DNA of 64,000 bases from Nevskia ramosa DSM 11499 (GTDB lineage Bacteria; Pseudomonadota; Gammaproteobacteria; Nevskiales; Nevskiaceae), in the NCBI RefSeq assembly GCF_000420645.1, contig NZ_ATVI01000012.1, positions 1 through 64,000 of the forward strand, written 5' to 3'. Positions 12,333 through 21,033 of this stretch are shown here, piece by piece. The notes under the pieces were generated by a model. It worked only from the letters and a program-made list of their open reading frames with translations. It did no database searches and was not told the DNA's origin. Each line of letters begins with the position of its first letter. Position 1 is the first letter of the stretch. Both the position numbers and the translations under genes were made by a program.

Positions 12333-13130
12333 ATGGCACTTTGGTCCACGCAGCTCGCGGATGGTGTGGTGGTGGCGACCTACCGCAATCCGCCGATGAA
12401 CTACTTCTGCGCCGAGGGCGCGCAGGAACTCGCGCAACTGATCGAAACCTGGCGGGACCCAGCCGTCCGCGCCATCGTGCTCTGCGGTGCGCCGGGCGGC
12501 GCTTTCATCACCCACTACAGCGTCGAGGAACTGCTGGCGCTGGCGCTCGACAACGACAGCCTGCGCAGCATCGGCACCTCGCTGAACCGCAACTACCACG
12601 CCCTGCTGCTGGCCCTGCGCGATCTCCCCAAGGTGGTGATCGCCGCGATGAATGGCAACACCATGGGCGGCGGTCTGGAACTGAGCCTGGCCTGCGATAT
12701 CCGTATCGGCCAGCGCGGTGATTTCCGCTACGGCTTCCCGGAAGTGCGCCTCGGCATCATCCCTGGCGGCAGCGGCACGCAGCGCCTGTCCCGGTTGATC
12801 GGCGTTGGCCGCGCGGCGGAATTCATCCTGCGCTCGAGAGTCGTCGATCCCGAAACGGCGCTGGCCCTCGGCATCGTCAACGAACTCGCCGACGATGCCG
12901 TCGCCCACGCAAGCCGCATCGCCCATGAAGTGGCCGCCTTGCCGTCGAAAGCGATCGCCTGCGCCAAGCGCGCGATCTACGCCGGCAGCGATACCCATCT
13001 GGCCGCCGGCCTGGAAATGGAAAGCGCCGCCTTCCTGGAAACCATGCTGTCCGAAGACAGCAGAGTGGCGATGCAGACTTACGTCGACCTTCCCTACGAT
13101 CAGCGCCGCGCCTGGCTGGAGACGCTTTGA
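12333..13130 (+). CDS. Enoyl-CoA hydratase/isomerase family protein
   Basis: A 265-aa crotonase-fold protein, acting in the cytoplasm on acyl-CoA thioesters. The two glutamates that activate water in true hydratases are both present in their family contexts: Glu116 in NTMGGGLELS and Glu137 in GFPEVRLGIIPGGSGTQRL. The oxyanion-hole segment is unusual at its first part (GAPGGAFITHYS instead of the common G-x-x-FSAGAD). The specific substrate (fatty acid, aromatic or branched-chain CoA) cannot be told. It is followed after 40 nt by the SET-domain gene on the same strand. Confidence 0.88.
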   Translation: MALWSTQLADGVVVATYRNPPMNYFCAEGAQELAQLIETWRDPAVRAIVLCGAPGGAFITHYSVEELLALALDNDSLRSIGTSLNRNYHALLLALRDLPKVVIAAMNGNTMGGGLELSLACDIRIGQRGDFRYGFPEVRLGIIPGGSGTQRLSRLIGVGRAAEFILRSRVVDPETALALGIVNELADDAVAHASRIAHEVAALPSKAIACAKRAIYAGSDTHLAAGLEMESAAFLETMLSEDSRVAMQTYVDLPYDQRRAWLETL

Positions 13131-13170
13131 GCCAGCACCGAATGCCCGTACGCGAAATGGAGTTGCCGCA

Positions 13171-13863
13171 ATGACGGTGCCGGAGCCTTACGCCCCCTTC
13201 GTTCGGATGGCTCAGTGGGGCAACGAAAAGCAGCTGGTGGCCTCGGCGGACGTCGAGAAGGGCGTGCTGCTGGCGGCGGAATACCCGATTGCCTTCGTGG
13301 CGATCGAACCGGACGAGGAGGATCTCGGGCCGCTACTGCTGCTGGAATCCATCCTCGCGTCGGACGAAACCTTCGCGAGAGTCAGCGCGGAAGACCTGAA
13401 GATGACGCTGTGGCGCCTCGGCACCCACGATCTCGAAATCCTTGAAGGCCTGGCGCGGAAGTACAAGCGCAATCCAAAGAAGCTCACCCAGCTTTACCAC
13501 CGGGTAGCGGCCAACAACATCCGCTATTCACAGGGCGGCACACAGGGCTACGGCATCTGGCCGATCGTCAGCCGCTCCAATCATTCCTGTGATCCGAACG
13601 CAAAGCTGGGTGCGAATGCCCAACAGCCACTGGCCGAATTGCTGCTCGCCACGCGTCCGATCCCGAATGGCGCGGCGATCTGCTGGAACTACTTGGCCGA
13701 CGAAGCCTTCCTCGCGCTGAACTGGTTCGAGCGCAATGCGCAGTTGCTCAAGGACTTCCGGTTTCTGTGCCGCTGTTCGCGCTGCGAAGCGGAACGGCCA
13801 CCACAGGTTGCCGGATTGTCGAAGGAAGGAATTGCCGCTTACTTCAAGAGGGGCGCTGCTTAG
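13171..13863 (+). CDS. SET-domain protein with post-SET-like cysteines
   Basis: A 230-aa protein with a SET methyltransferase fold, the family that methylates protein lysines using S-adenosylmethionine. Visible parts are the N-terminal SET strand NEKQLVASADVEKGVLLAAE (18-37), the SAM/catalytic motif SRSNHSCDPNAK (134-145), the IPNGAAICWNYL strand with the active-site Tyr174, and a CRCSRC cluster (Cys200, 202, 205). The cluster matches the Zn-binding post-SET/SMYD arrangement. An insert between SET-N and SET-C (about 45-120) is helical. The start at 13171 has GGAG 8 nt upstream; a longer frame overlaps the previous gene and is not coding. The substrate is unknown. It may share a transcript with the enoyl-CoA hydratase. 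Confidence 0.82.
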   Translation: MTVPEPYAPFVRMAQWGNEKQLVASADVEKGVLLAAEYPIAFVAIEPDEEDLGPLLLLESILASDETFARVSAEDLKMTLWRLGTHDLEILEGLARKYKRNPKKLTQLYHRVAANNIRYSQGGTQGYGIWPIVSRSNHSCDPNAKLGANAQQPLAELLLATRPIPNGAAICWNYLADEAFLALNWFERNAQLLKDFRFLCRCSRCEAERPPQVAGLSKEGIAAYFKRGAA

Positions 13864-14256
13864 CTGCAATGCGCGCTTCACATGCCGTTGCTGGTGCTTT
13901 TGATGTTGGCCCCCTTGAGCGCGCCGAGCATCGCAGGAACTGACGGATGAGGCCCGCAGGGGCGAGGCAGGTGCCGAAGCCTTTTCGCTGCGCCACGGAT
14001 GGCGCGTCGAAAAGCCCCGGCAGGTCCGAGAAGCGCAGGGTGAGGGTTCGCGGCGAGCACTGCTCGCCGCGAACCCGAACGCCCGACTGCGGCAGCTGTC
14101 GGGCCGGGGTCAGCTCAGCGATGGGGCGTGTTTCTTTGCTTACTTTTCTTTGCGCCAAAGAAAGTAGGTCGCGCGATAGCGCGAAAAAGCGGCGCCAAGG
14201 CCTCGTCGAATGGATTATTCGAACCTGGCCCCTTTTAACTCCAATTATTAATGACT
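13864..14256. repeat. Hairpin-rich repeat-like intergenic region
   Basis: No gene is credible in these 393 bases. They hold a perfect 15-bp hairpin with a 3-base loop (14044-14058 with 14062-14076). After it comes the stretch CTTTGCTTACTTTTCTTTG CG CCAAAGAAAGTA near 14135-14168, which folds on itself through TTTCTTTG / CAAAGAAA. From memory, TTTCTTTGCGCCAAAGAAAGT sequences recur dispersed in many beta- and gammaproteobacterial genomes, so I read this as a dispersed repeat. It ends near 14230, where AT-rich sequence begins. Confidence 0.55.
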
Positions 14257-16026
14257 TTAGATTAATCGTTGTTCAATTTTTGAGGTAAGCGCCGTTATTT
14301 TCTCTGCGGTCTCCTTATCGAAATCGCTAAGCTTTAAGTCGCCATTGTCAACGCGTAGTTTGAATTGAAAGGCTAGGACTGGCTTAGATCGGCGTGTTTG
14401 TTTGACGTAATCACTATTGCTTTCGCTTCTGGACGCGATTTTTTCATTAAGGACAAAATTTGAAAAATCTGGCTTACTGAAAACGTCTTCAATTCCTCCG
14501 CAATCATTAATTTTGATTAGATTATTTTTAGCTTGATTGTCGTCATCGTTATAAAGCGTTTTCTTTAGATTTTTATAAACCTCTCGACCTTGACGATCAT
14601 CGTCTAGAACTACTAAGTGCGATAGGCCCCAACCAAGAAACATATAAGAAAGAGACTCGAGCTTATTCACGCCTGTCGCTGCTAAAAAATAAACGCTTTT
14701 CGTTCGCGCGCTAAGCTTCCAAAAAGCATTGAGATAATAGAAGCCGCTGATTTCCTCAACTAGAACATTGTTATTTTTTGGTATCGAGGCGTGAGAGCTA
14801 AAATCGGCTCCCATTGCAGTCAGTATTGGCGATAAAGTATCCGATGAAGCTGCTGCAAGACGGTGTGCGTCGATTATTATCGTGGGACTATCTTCTTGAA
14901 GGTCATCTCTTTGAACGGCATGCACTCTGTAAAGTTTTTCATTCTCCACTAAGTGCGGGCTATGAGTGGAGTATATAAAAGGAAGATTATTTTTGCTTAG
15001 ATGATTAATAAGCTTAAGAACGTCGCCTTGCGCTTTGGCGTGGAGATTGGCTCCTGGTTCATCTAATAAGAAAATTCTGTTGTACCCGATTTTTTCCGAT
15101 GCATGAACTTGCAGATAGAACGAAATGAACCACCGCACACCCTGACTTCTCTGTCTTGGATAGAGTTTAGTTAAACCGTCTTTGATCCAGAAGACTAAAT
15201 AAGGTGTTCCAGATTTTGGTGAGTCCGCGGCGTGAAATTCCAAGTCGCACTCGATCGAGAGTTTTGTGTTGTTACCAATAGTTTGCGACCAAAACGAAAC
15301 GAAATCGGTACTAACTTTAGAATTTGCTCGATCTAAAACATTCTGTCTCGCTCGCCGGTCGCTCAGTACTAGATTTTTGAGATTTATATTCGCGATACTT
15401 AGAAAATTTCTTGCAGCTAATGCCCCTTGTCCCAAAATTGAAAATTTCTCATTAATGTCTATCTGATCAGGAAGAAGGCCAGAGTCAGCGTTAAAAAGTA
15501 TCGTGTTCGGTGCTTCGTCATATAGTAAATTGGCTATATCAGTTGGCCGATAATCATCGTCGGTGAGGGCCTCCGAGATTTCGTCACTGTCTTCACTTGT
15601 GGCTTCTAATATTTGAGCGAGCCCGCTGTCTGACAGAGAGATCGTTTTTTTGAATGTTTCTCCGGACCGCGTCCAATTAAATTTAATATCGATTAAATTT
15701 CTATTATTCTCAAGATAATTAGAGAGATCGACGATTTTGGTTGCCCATAGCCGCGCAATTTTTGTATCGTTCAGAAAATCGTTAAGTTGTGGGGATGTGA
15801 TCTCAAGCTTCAGCTCAATCTCTGGGAGATCTGCTCCTACTCTTATGTCGTCTCCAGTTACCTCGTGGACGGAGCTAAGTGTTCTAGCTAGCGCCTCCAA
15901 GGCCGATGTTTTGCCGGACTCGTTTTGACCTACTAGAACAGTGACTCCATCTTGAGCGAGAGGGCACCAACCTGTATCTGCGATGGAGCGAAAATTCTTG
16001 ATGCGATACGCGCGAACTTTACTCAT
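14257..16026 (-). CDS. OLD-family-like ATPase with degenerate TOPRIM domain
   Basis: A 589-aa protein. The N-terminal ABC-type ATPase has Walker A GQNESGKT (33-40), an RSQG signature-like segment (293-296), Walker B IFLLDEPGANLH (318-329) and the switch STHSPHL (353-359). The C-terminal part resembles a TOPRIM nuclease domain: acidic VLVEE (421-425) and VVLDDDRQGR (472-481), though the usual E-G-x-x-D is not intact. This architecture is that of OLD-family nucleases, several of which are anti-phage proteins (P2 Old, Gabija GajA). No UvrD-like helicase or other partner is adjacent, so it would act alone. Its base composition is strikingly AT-rich (TTT, AAT, AAA codons) compared with both neighbours, indicating horizontal transfer. 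The ribosome binding site is weak. Confidence 0.75.
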   Translation of the reverse strand: MSKVRAYRIKNFRSIADTGWCPLAQDGVTVLVGQNESGKTSALEALARTLSSVHEVTGDDIRVGADLPEIELKLEITSPQLNDFLNDTKIARLWATKIVDLSNYLENNRNLIDIKFNWTRSGETFKKTISLSDSGLAQILEATSEDSDEISEALTDDDYRPTDIANLLYDEAPNTILFNADSGLLPDQIDINEKFSILGQGALAARNFLSIANINLKNLVLSDRRARQNVLDRANSKVSTDFVSFWSQTIGNNTKLSIECDLEFHAADSPKSGTPYLVFWIKDGLTKLYPRQRSQGVRWFISFYLQVHASEKIGYNRIFLLDEPGANLHAKAQGDVLKLINHLSKNNLPFIYSTHSPHLVENEKLYRVHAVQRDDLQEDSPTIIIDAHRLAAASSDTLSPILTAMGADFSSHASIPKNNNVLVEEISGFYYLNAFWKLSARTKSVYFLAATGVNKLESLSYMFLGWGLSHLVVLDDDRQGREVYKNLKKTLYNDDDNQAKNNLIKINDCGGIEDVFSKPDFSNFVLNEKIASRSESNSDYVKQTRRSKPVLAFQFKLRVDNGDLKLSDFDKETAEKITALTSKIEQRLI

Positions 16027-16061
16027 GTTGGCGATGCTCGTTTAGGCTAAATCCAACGTGT

Positions 16062-16091
16062 AAAAAAGCCCTCAATCTGAGGGCTTTTATT
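16062..16091 (-). terminator. Intrinsic terminator after nrdB
   Basis: GCCCTCA (16068-16074) and TGAGGGC (16078-16084) form a stem with a 3-nt loop. Six A residues on the plus-strand left side give a T-run for minus-strand transcripts. It lies about 40 nt after the nrdB stop and separates nrdAB from the AT-rich gene beyond. A T-run on the right also allows plus-strand function. Confidence 0.85.
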
Positions 16092-16127
16092 GGTCTTTTT
16101 CTTAGCGGCACCTTTAAGGCACGACTA

Positions 16128-17366
16128 TCAATCCCAGCTCAAAGCCCCACCCGTCTGATACTCCGTCACGCGAGTCTCAAAGAAGTTCTTCTCCTTCTTC
16201 AAATCCATGACCTCGCTCATCCACGGGAACGGGTTTTCGGCGCCCGGGTAGAGCTGCTTCAGGCCGATTTGCGAGCACCGGCGGTTGCAGACGAACTTCA
16301 GGTAGTCGTTGAACTGGCCGGCGTTGAGGCCGAGCACGCCGCGCGGCATGGTGTCGTGGGCGTACTTGATTTCGAGTTCGGTGGCTTCGATCAGCATCGC
16401 GGCGATCTCTTCTTGGAACTTAGGCGTCCACAGGTGCGGATTTTCGATCTTGATCTGGTTGATCACGTCGATGCCGAAGTTCATGTGCATGGACTCGTCG
16501 CGCATGATGTATTGGATCTGCTCGGACACGCCGACCATCTTGTTGCGGCGGCCGAAGCTGAGCAGCTGCACGAAGCCGACGTAGAAGAAGATGCCTTCGA
16601 ACACCACGTAGAACGCGATCAGGTCACGCAGCAGGCGCTGATCGTTTTCCGGGGTGCCGGTGTGGAATTCCTGGTCGGCGAGACTCTGGGTGAACGGCAG
16701 GCTCCAGGCGGCCTTGTCGTGAATGCTCGGCACTTCGCGGTACATGTTGAACACTTCGGCTTCGTCGAGGCCGAGGGATTCGATGCAGTACTGGTAGGCG
16801 TGGGTGTGGATCGCTTCCTCGAAGGCCTGGCGCAGCAGGTACTGGCGGCATTCCGGGTTGGTGAGGTGGCGATAGACGGCCAGCACCAGGTTGTTCGCGA
16901 CCAGGCTGTCCGCCGTCGAGAAGAAGCCGAGGCTGCGCTTGATGATCATGCGCTCGTCGTCGGTCAGGCCGTTCGGGTCCTGCCAGAGCGCGATGTCCGC
17001 GCTCATGTTGATTTCCTGCGGCATCCAGTGGTTGTTGCAGGCGTCCAGGTACTTCTTCCAGGCCCATTCGTACTTGAACGGAACCAGCTGGTTGAGATCG
17101 GCGCGGCAGTTGATGATCTTCTTGTCATCAACCTGGATGCGGCGGGCGCCGATGGTGATGTCTTCGAGCCCGGTGGCACCGGATTCGACCTTGGCCTGCG
17201 TCGGCGTCAGCTTGAATTCGCTGGCTTCCGGGATGCGCGGCGTCGGGGCCGGCGTTGGCGCGGCATAGACCGGGCGGGCAGCGGATGCGGCGATGCGCGG
17301 CGCGGCGACGATCGGATCGATCGTCGGAGCAGAGGGTGCAGCGGGGGCGTCGTCCCAGTCGAGCAT
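16128..17366 (-). CDS. nrdB: Class Ia ribonucleotide reductase, beta subunit NrdB
   Basis: A 412-aa radical-generating subunit that makes deoxyribonucleotides with NrdA. All diiron ligands are visible: Asp153 (FSTADSL), Glu184 and His187 (EEAIHTHAY), Glu257 (VFEGIFF), and Glu291 and His294 (RDESMH). Tyr191 stands four residues after the His ligand, where the radical tyrosine belongs, so this is class Ia. The first 75 residues are an Ala/Pro-rich extension before the conserved domain. The start at 17366 has GGAG 8 nt upstream; a start ten codons earlier lacks one. It lies 150 nt after nrdA on the same strand and ends before an intrinsic terminator. Confidence 0.97.
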   Translation of the reverse strand: MLDWDDAPAAPSAPTIDPIVAAPRIAASAARPVYAAPTPAPTPRIPEASEFKLTPTQAKVESGATGLEDITIGARRIQVDDKKIINCRADLNQLVPFKYEWAWKKYLDACNNHWMPQEINMSADIALWQDPNGLTDDERMIIKRSLGFFSTADSLVANNLVLAVYRHLTNPECRQYLLRQAFEEAIHTHAYQYCIESLGLDEAEVFNMYREVPSIHDKAAWSLPFTQSLADQEFHTGTPENDQRLLRDLIAFYVVFEGIFFYVGFVQLLSFGRRNKMVGVSEQIQYIMRDESMHMNFGIDVINQIKIENPHLWTPKFQEEIAAMLIEATELEIKYAHDTMPRGVLGLNAGQFNDYLKFVCNRRCSQIGLKQLYPGAENPFPWMSEVMDLKKEKNFFETRVTEYQTGGALSWD

Positions 17367-17516
17367 GTCGGGTTCTCCGGATTCAGTAACGTTCAATATG
17401 TGTATTTATACACCCGTCGCGCGTGGCGGCGGGCAGGAATTGGGCTGTGCCACAGACGCCGACGCCCGGCGGGACCAGAGTCCGGCCGGGCGTGGCCCCG
17501 CTGACGCTGCGGCCGG

Positions 17517-20471
17517 CTACTGGCACGCCTCGCAGTCCGGATCGAGGATCGAGCAGACCTTCGGTGCCGTCGGTTCGCTGGCTGCGGCCATCGAAGCCGG
17601 CTTGGCCTGACGGGCTGGTGCCGCCGCCGAACCCGCATCCGCACCCTTGCTGACGTTGTTGAGGCGGCCATCCTGAATGGTGGTCTTCTCGGCGTGCGTG
17701 GCACCCAGCGTGCGCAGGTAATACGTGGTCTTCAGGCCGGACAGCCAGGCGTGGCGATACAGCTCGTCGAGCTTCTTGCCTGACGGTGCGGCCATGTACA
17801 GGTTCAGCGACTGGGCCTGGTCGATCCACTTCTGGCGACGCGAACCGGCGTCGACCAGCACCTTGGCGTCGATCTCGAACGCGCACTTGTAGATCTGCTT
17901 GATCTCGGCCGGGATGCGGTCGATCTTCTGCACGCTGCCGTCGAAATACTTGAGGTCATGGACCATGACTTCGTCCCACAGATCGAGCGCCTTCAGCTCG
18001 TTGGCGAGGTATTCGTTGACGACGGTGAAGTCGCCGGACAGGTTCGATTTGACGTACAGGTTCTGGTAGACCGGCTCGATCGACTGCGACACGCCGGTGA
18101 TGTTGGCAATCGTCGCCGTCGGCGCGATCGCCATGGTGTTCGAGTTGCGGATGCCGGTGGTCTTGATCTGGGTACGCAGCGCGTTCCAGTCGAAGGCACC
18201 GGATTCCTGGGTGTCCTGCTTCAGATACTGGCCACGGGCATCGGCGAGCAGCTTGATCGAATCCAGCGGCAGGATGCCCTGATCCCACAGCGAGCCCTTG
18301 AAGCTGGCGTAGGCGCCACGCTCGACGGCAAGATCGGCCGAAGCCTTGATCGCGTGGTAGCTGATCGCTTCCATCGAACGATCGGCGAAGTCGATCGCCG
18401 CATCGGACTCGTACGGAATGCGCAGCTTGAACAGCGCATCGTTGAAGCCCATCACGCCGAGACCCACCGGGCGGTGACGCAGGTTGGAGTTACGCGCGGT
18501 GGCCACCGAGTAGTAGTTGTACTCGATGACGTTATCGAGCATGCGCATCGCCGTGGTGATGGTGCGCTCGAGCTTCGCGACGTCCAGCTCGGGACCGTTC
18601 GGGCCGGGGACGATATGCGCCGGCAGGTTCACCGAGCCGAGGTTGCAGACCGCGATTTCCTGGTTCGCCTTGGTGTTCAAGGTGATTTCGGTGCACAGAT
18701 TCGACGAGTGCACGACGCCGACATGCTGCTGCGGCGAACGCAGGTTGCACGGGTCCTTGAAGGTGATCCACGGGTGGCCGGTTTCGAACAACATCGACAG
18801 CATCTTGCGCCACAGATTCAGCGCCGGAATGCGCTTGAAGTTCTTGATCCGGCCCTGGTCGGCGAGGGTTTCGTACTCGGCGTAACGGGCTTCGAACGGC
18901 TTGCCGTAGAGATCGTGCAGGTCCGGCACTTCTTCCGGGCTGAACAGGGTCCACTGGCCTTCTTCCATGACCCGCTTCAGGAACAGATCCGGCACCCAGT
19001 TGGCGGTGTTCATGTCATGGGTGCGGCGACGATCGTCGCCGGTGTTCTTGCGCAGTTCGACGAACTCTTCGATGTCGCGGTGCCAGGTTTCCAGGTAGCC
19101 GCAGACCGCGCCCTTGCGCTTGCCGCCCTGGTTGACGGCGACAGCCGTGTCGTTGGCGACCTTCATGAACGGCACCACGCCATTCGATTTGCCGTTGGTG
19201 CCCTTGATCCAGCCGCCCATGCCGCGCACCGGCGTCCAGTCGTTGCCGAGGCCGCCAGCAAACTTGGACAGCATCGCGTTGTCGTGGATGGCGTTGAAGA
19301 TGCCGTGCAGGTCGTCCGGGATCTGGGTCAGGTAGCAGCTCGACAGCTGCGGACGCAGGGTGCCGGAGTTGAACAGGGTCGGCGTCGACGACATGAAGTC
19401 GAACGACGACATCAGCGTGTAGAACTCGATCGCGCGGGCTTCGCGGTCGATCTCGTTCATCGCCAGGCCCATCGCCACGCGCATGAAGAACGCCTGCGGC
19501 AGCTCGAAGCGGGTCTTGTTGCTGTGGATGAAGTAGCGGTCGTACAGGGTCTGCAGGCCGAGGTAGTCGAACTTCGCGTCACGCTCCGGCAGCAGGGCAG
19601 CGCCGAGGCGTTCGAGATCGAACAGGCACAGCTTCGAGTCGACCAGTTCCAGCTCGGAAGCCTTGTGGATGAACTCGCGGAAGTAGTCGCTGTAGACGGC
19701 CTTCATGTCCTCGAATGTGGGACGCGAATCCGGCATGCCGAGGAACTTCAGCGCTTCGTGGCGCATGGCGTCGCAGAGCAGGCGGGCCGACACGTAGGTG
19801 TAGTTCGGCTCCTTCTCGATGCGGGCTCGGGCGGCGAGGGTCAGCGCCTGGCTCAGCTCGGTTTCGGAAATGCCTTCGTACAGATCACGGAGTGCGGAAG
19901 TCAGCACTTCGGCGGCATCGACACCGCTCAGGCCGGCGCAGGCTTCCGAGACCACGCGCTGCAGGCGGGCTTCGTTCAGCGGCAGCAGGCGGCCGTCGTC
20001 CATCTTGACGTTCAGGGCGGGGGCGACGACGGCAATCGTCTTCGACGCGGTTTCGGCCGCGCGGGCGCGGGCGCGCTCTTCGCGATACAGCACATAGTCG
20101 CGGGCAACCTTGTGCTCGCCGGCGCGCATCAGGCCGAGTTCGACCTGATCCTGGATGTCTTCGATGTGCAGGGTGCCGCCGCCGGACAGATGACGGGTCA
20201 GCGCGTGGACGATCGACTGGGTCATCTCGGCGACCTTGTCGCGAACCCGGGCGCTGGCAGCGGCCTGGCCGCCTTCGACGGCGAGGAAAGCCTTGGTCAG
20301 CGCGATGGCAATCTTGTTGGCGTCGAAATTGGTCAATTTTCCGTTGCGACGGATGACCTTGATCGCGCCCGGCGCGGTCGCGGCCAGTTCAGCAGCGCTG
20401 GCGGCGGGGGCGGAATTCTGACCGGCGCCGGTGGCGCGTGCGGGGGATGGCGTAAGGTTTTGTGTTTGCAT
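17517..20471 (-). CDS. nrdA: Class Ia ribonucleotide reductase, alpha subunit NrdA
   Basis: A 984-aa catalytic subunit that reduces ribonucleoside diphosphates. After an Ala-rich lead (1-36) come an ATP-cone (about 37-135) and a second ATP-cone-like region (about 150-240). The long form with two cones resembles Pseudomonas NrdA. Active-site residues are in place: Cys379 (LSSCYLT), the N-x-C-x-E triplet N591/C593/E595, and Cys609 (AVCNLGSVNL). The radical-transfer pair Tyr917-Tyr918 and the C-terminal redox pair C980/C983 (CEAC) are also there. NrdR-type boxes lie about 90-130 nt upstream of the start. It forms an operon with nrdB. Confidence 0.97.
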   Translation of the reverse strand: MQTQNLTPSPARATGAGQNSAPAASAAELAATAPGAIKVIRRNGKLTNFDANKIAIALTKAFLAVEGGQAAASARVRDKVAEMTQSIVHALTRHLSGGGTLHIEDIQDQVELGLMRAGEHKVARDYVLYREERARARAAETASKTIAVVAPALNVKMDDGRLLPLNEARLQRVVSEACAGLSGVDAAEVLTSALRDLYEGISETELSQALTLAARARIEKEPNYTYVSARLLCDAMRHEALKFLGMPDSRPTFEDMKAVYSDYFREFIHKASELELVDSKLCLFDLERLGAALLPERDAKFDYLGLQTLYDRYFIHSNKTRFELPQAFFMRVAMGLAMNEIDREARAIEFYTLMSSFDFMSSTPTLFNSGTLRPQLSSCYLTQIPDDLHGIFNAIHDNAMLSKFAGGLGNDWTPVRGMGGWIKGTNGKSNGVVPFMKVANDTAVAVNQGGKRKGAVCGYLETWHRDIEEFVELRKNTGDDRRRTHDMNTANWVPDLFLKRVMEEGQWTLFSPEEVPDLHDLYGKPFEARYAEYETLADQGRIKNFKRIPALNLWRKMLSMLFETGHPWITFKDPCNLRSPQQHVGVVHSSNLCTEITLNTKANQEIAVCNLGSVNLPAHIVPGPNGPELDVAKLERTITTAMRMLDNVIEYNYYSVATARNSNLRHRPVGLGVMGFNDALFKLRIPYESDAAIDFADRSMEAISYHAIKASADLAVERGAYASFKGSLWDQGILPLDSIKLLADARGQYLKQDTQESGAFDWNALRTQIKTTGIRNSNTMAIAPTATIANITGVSQSIEPVYQNLYVKSNLSGDFTVVNEYLANELKALDLWDEVMVHDLKYFDGSVQKIDRIPAEIKQIYKCAFEIDAKVLVDAGSRRQKWIDQAQSLNLYMAAPSGKKLDELYRHAWLSGLKTTYYLRTLGATHAEKTTIQDGRLNNVSKGADAGSAAAPARQAKPASMAAASEPTAPKVCSILDPDCEACQ

Positions 20472-20554
20472 GATTTTCGGATTCTCCCCAAGGCGGCGGG
20501 CGGTGCGGCGGGGGGTCGTTGCGACCCGGAACGTCCCGGGAGATTCCCCCGGCA

Positions 20555-20602
20555 GATCAATATATAGGGGTTAAAAATGCGGTCAACCCCAATATGCTGT
20601 GG
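20555..20602 (-). promoter_or_regulatory. Paired NrdR-type boxes upstream of nrdA
   Basis: Two 16-bp sites resemble the NrdR consensus ACACWATATATWGTGT. The first (20555-20570) has the exact core CAATATATAG. The second (20587-20602) has CAATATGCTG, 8 of 10 core positions. The cores start 32 bp apart, three helical turns, the spacing expected for cooperative NrdR binding. NrdR represses ribonucleotide reductase genes in response to dATP/ATP. nrdR itself is not in the window. Confidence 0.75.
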
Positions 20603-20609
20603 TTGAAGC

Positions 20610-20651
20610 TGTGGATAGCCCCGGAACGGCCGGTGCAAAAGCTGTGCATAA
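20610..20651 (-). promoter_or_regulatory. Two DnaA-box-like sites upstream of nrdA
   Basis: TGTGCATAA (20643-20651) is the complement of TTATGCACA and fits the consensus TTWTNCACA perfectly. TGTGGATAG (20610-20618) differs from it at one position. They share orientation and lie 25-35 bp apart, beside the NrdR-type boxes. DnaA control of nrdAB is known in E. coli, so replication-linked control here is plausible but untested. Confidence 0.45.
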
Positions 20652-21033
20652 ATGACCTAAACCAAGGTCGCGATTGCAGTTGTCGGTGATGCGGGCTGCG
20701 TGACCCATACGCGTCTCCGCCGTTCGGAGCCGACAAACGGTTTGACTCCACCGTCGGGCTTTCGTCACATGCGGTCTTGCTGCGCGCGCCGTTGCGCACT
20801 GAAGGTCTGGACCGCCTCAGGCCAAGTCGGGCTGGCCCAGGATTTGCTCGGAGATTTCGGCAAAAGCCGTCAGGTATTGCCAAACGAAGGAGAACTGTCG
20901 ACTTGGTCGCGTTCTAGATCGTATGGGACCTCCTGTCGGGTTCTCAAAACTGAGACATTCGATAAGCTAGTCTTCGTTGCAATTAAGACTCAATTTCCTC
21001 CTGTTCCTTCCCCGAAATCAGGAAAACAAAAAA
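20652..21033. other. Intergenic region between divergent nrdA and manC
   Basis: Beyond the nrdA control sites, these bases hold no credible gene; the short frames here have poor codon use. The stretch from about 20940 to 21030 is AT-richer and probably contains the manC promoter and leader, but I cannot point to clear -35 and -10 boxes. Confidence 0.5.

Noticed and set aside
12805-13170. N-terminal extension of the SET-domain gene into the enoyl-CoA hydratase gene
   Set aside because: The extension is out of frame with the hydratase, is Arg/Pro/Ser-rich, and lacks a ribosome binding site; the ATG at 13171 has one.
17463-17492. 8-bp GC hairpin between nrdA and nrdB as a terminator
   Set aside because: It has a 14-nt loop and no T-run, and nrdB must be expressed with nrdA; at most it attenuates or stabilises the transcript.
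17958-20567. 869-aa open frame on the plus strand opposite nrdA
   Set aside because: It is antisense to a clear NrdA gene; its His/Arg/Val-rich sequence has no domain and arises from the high GC content.
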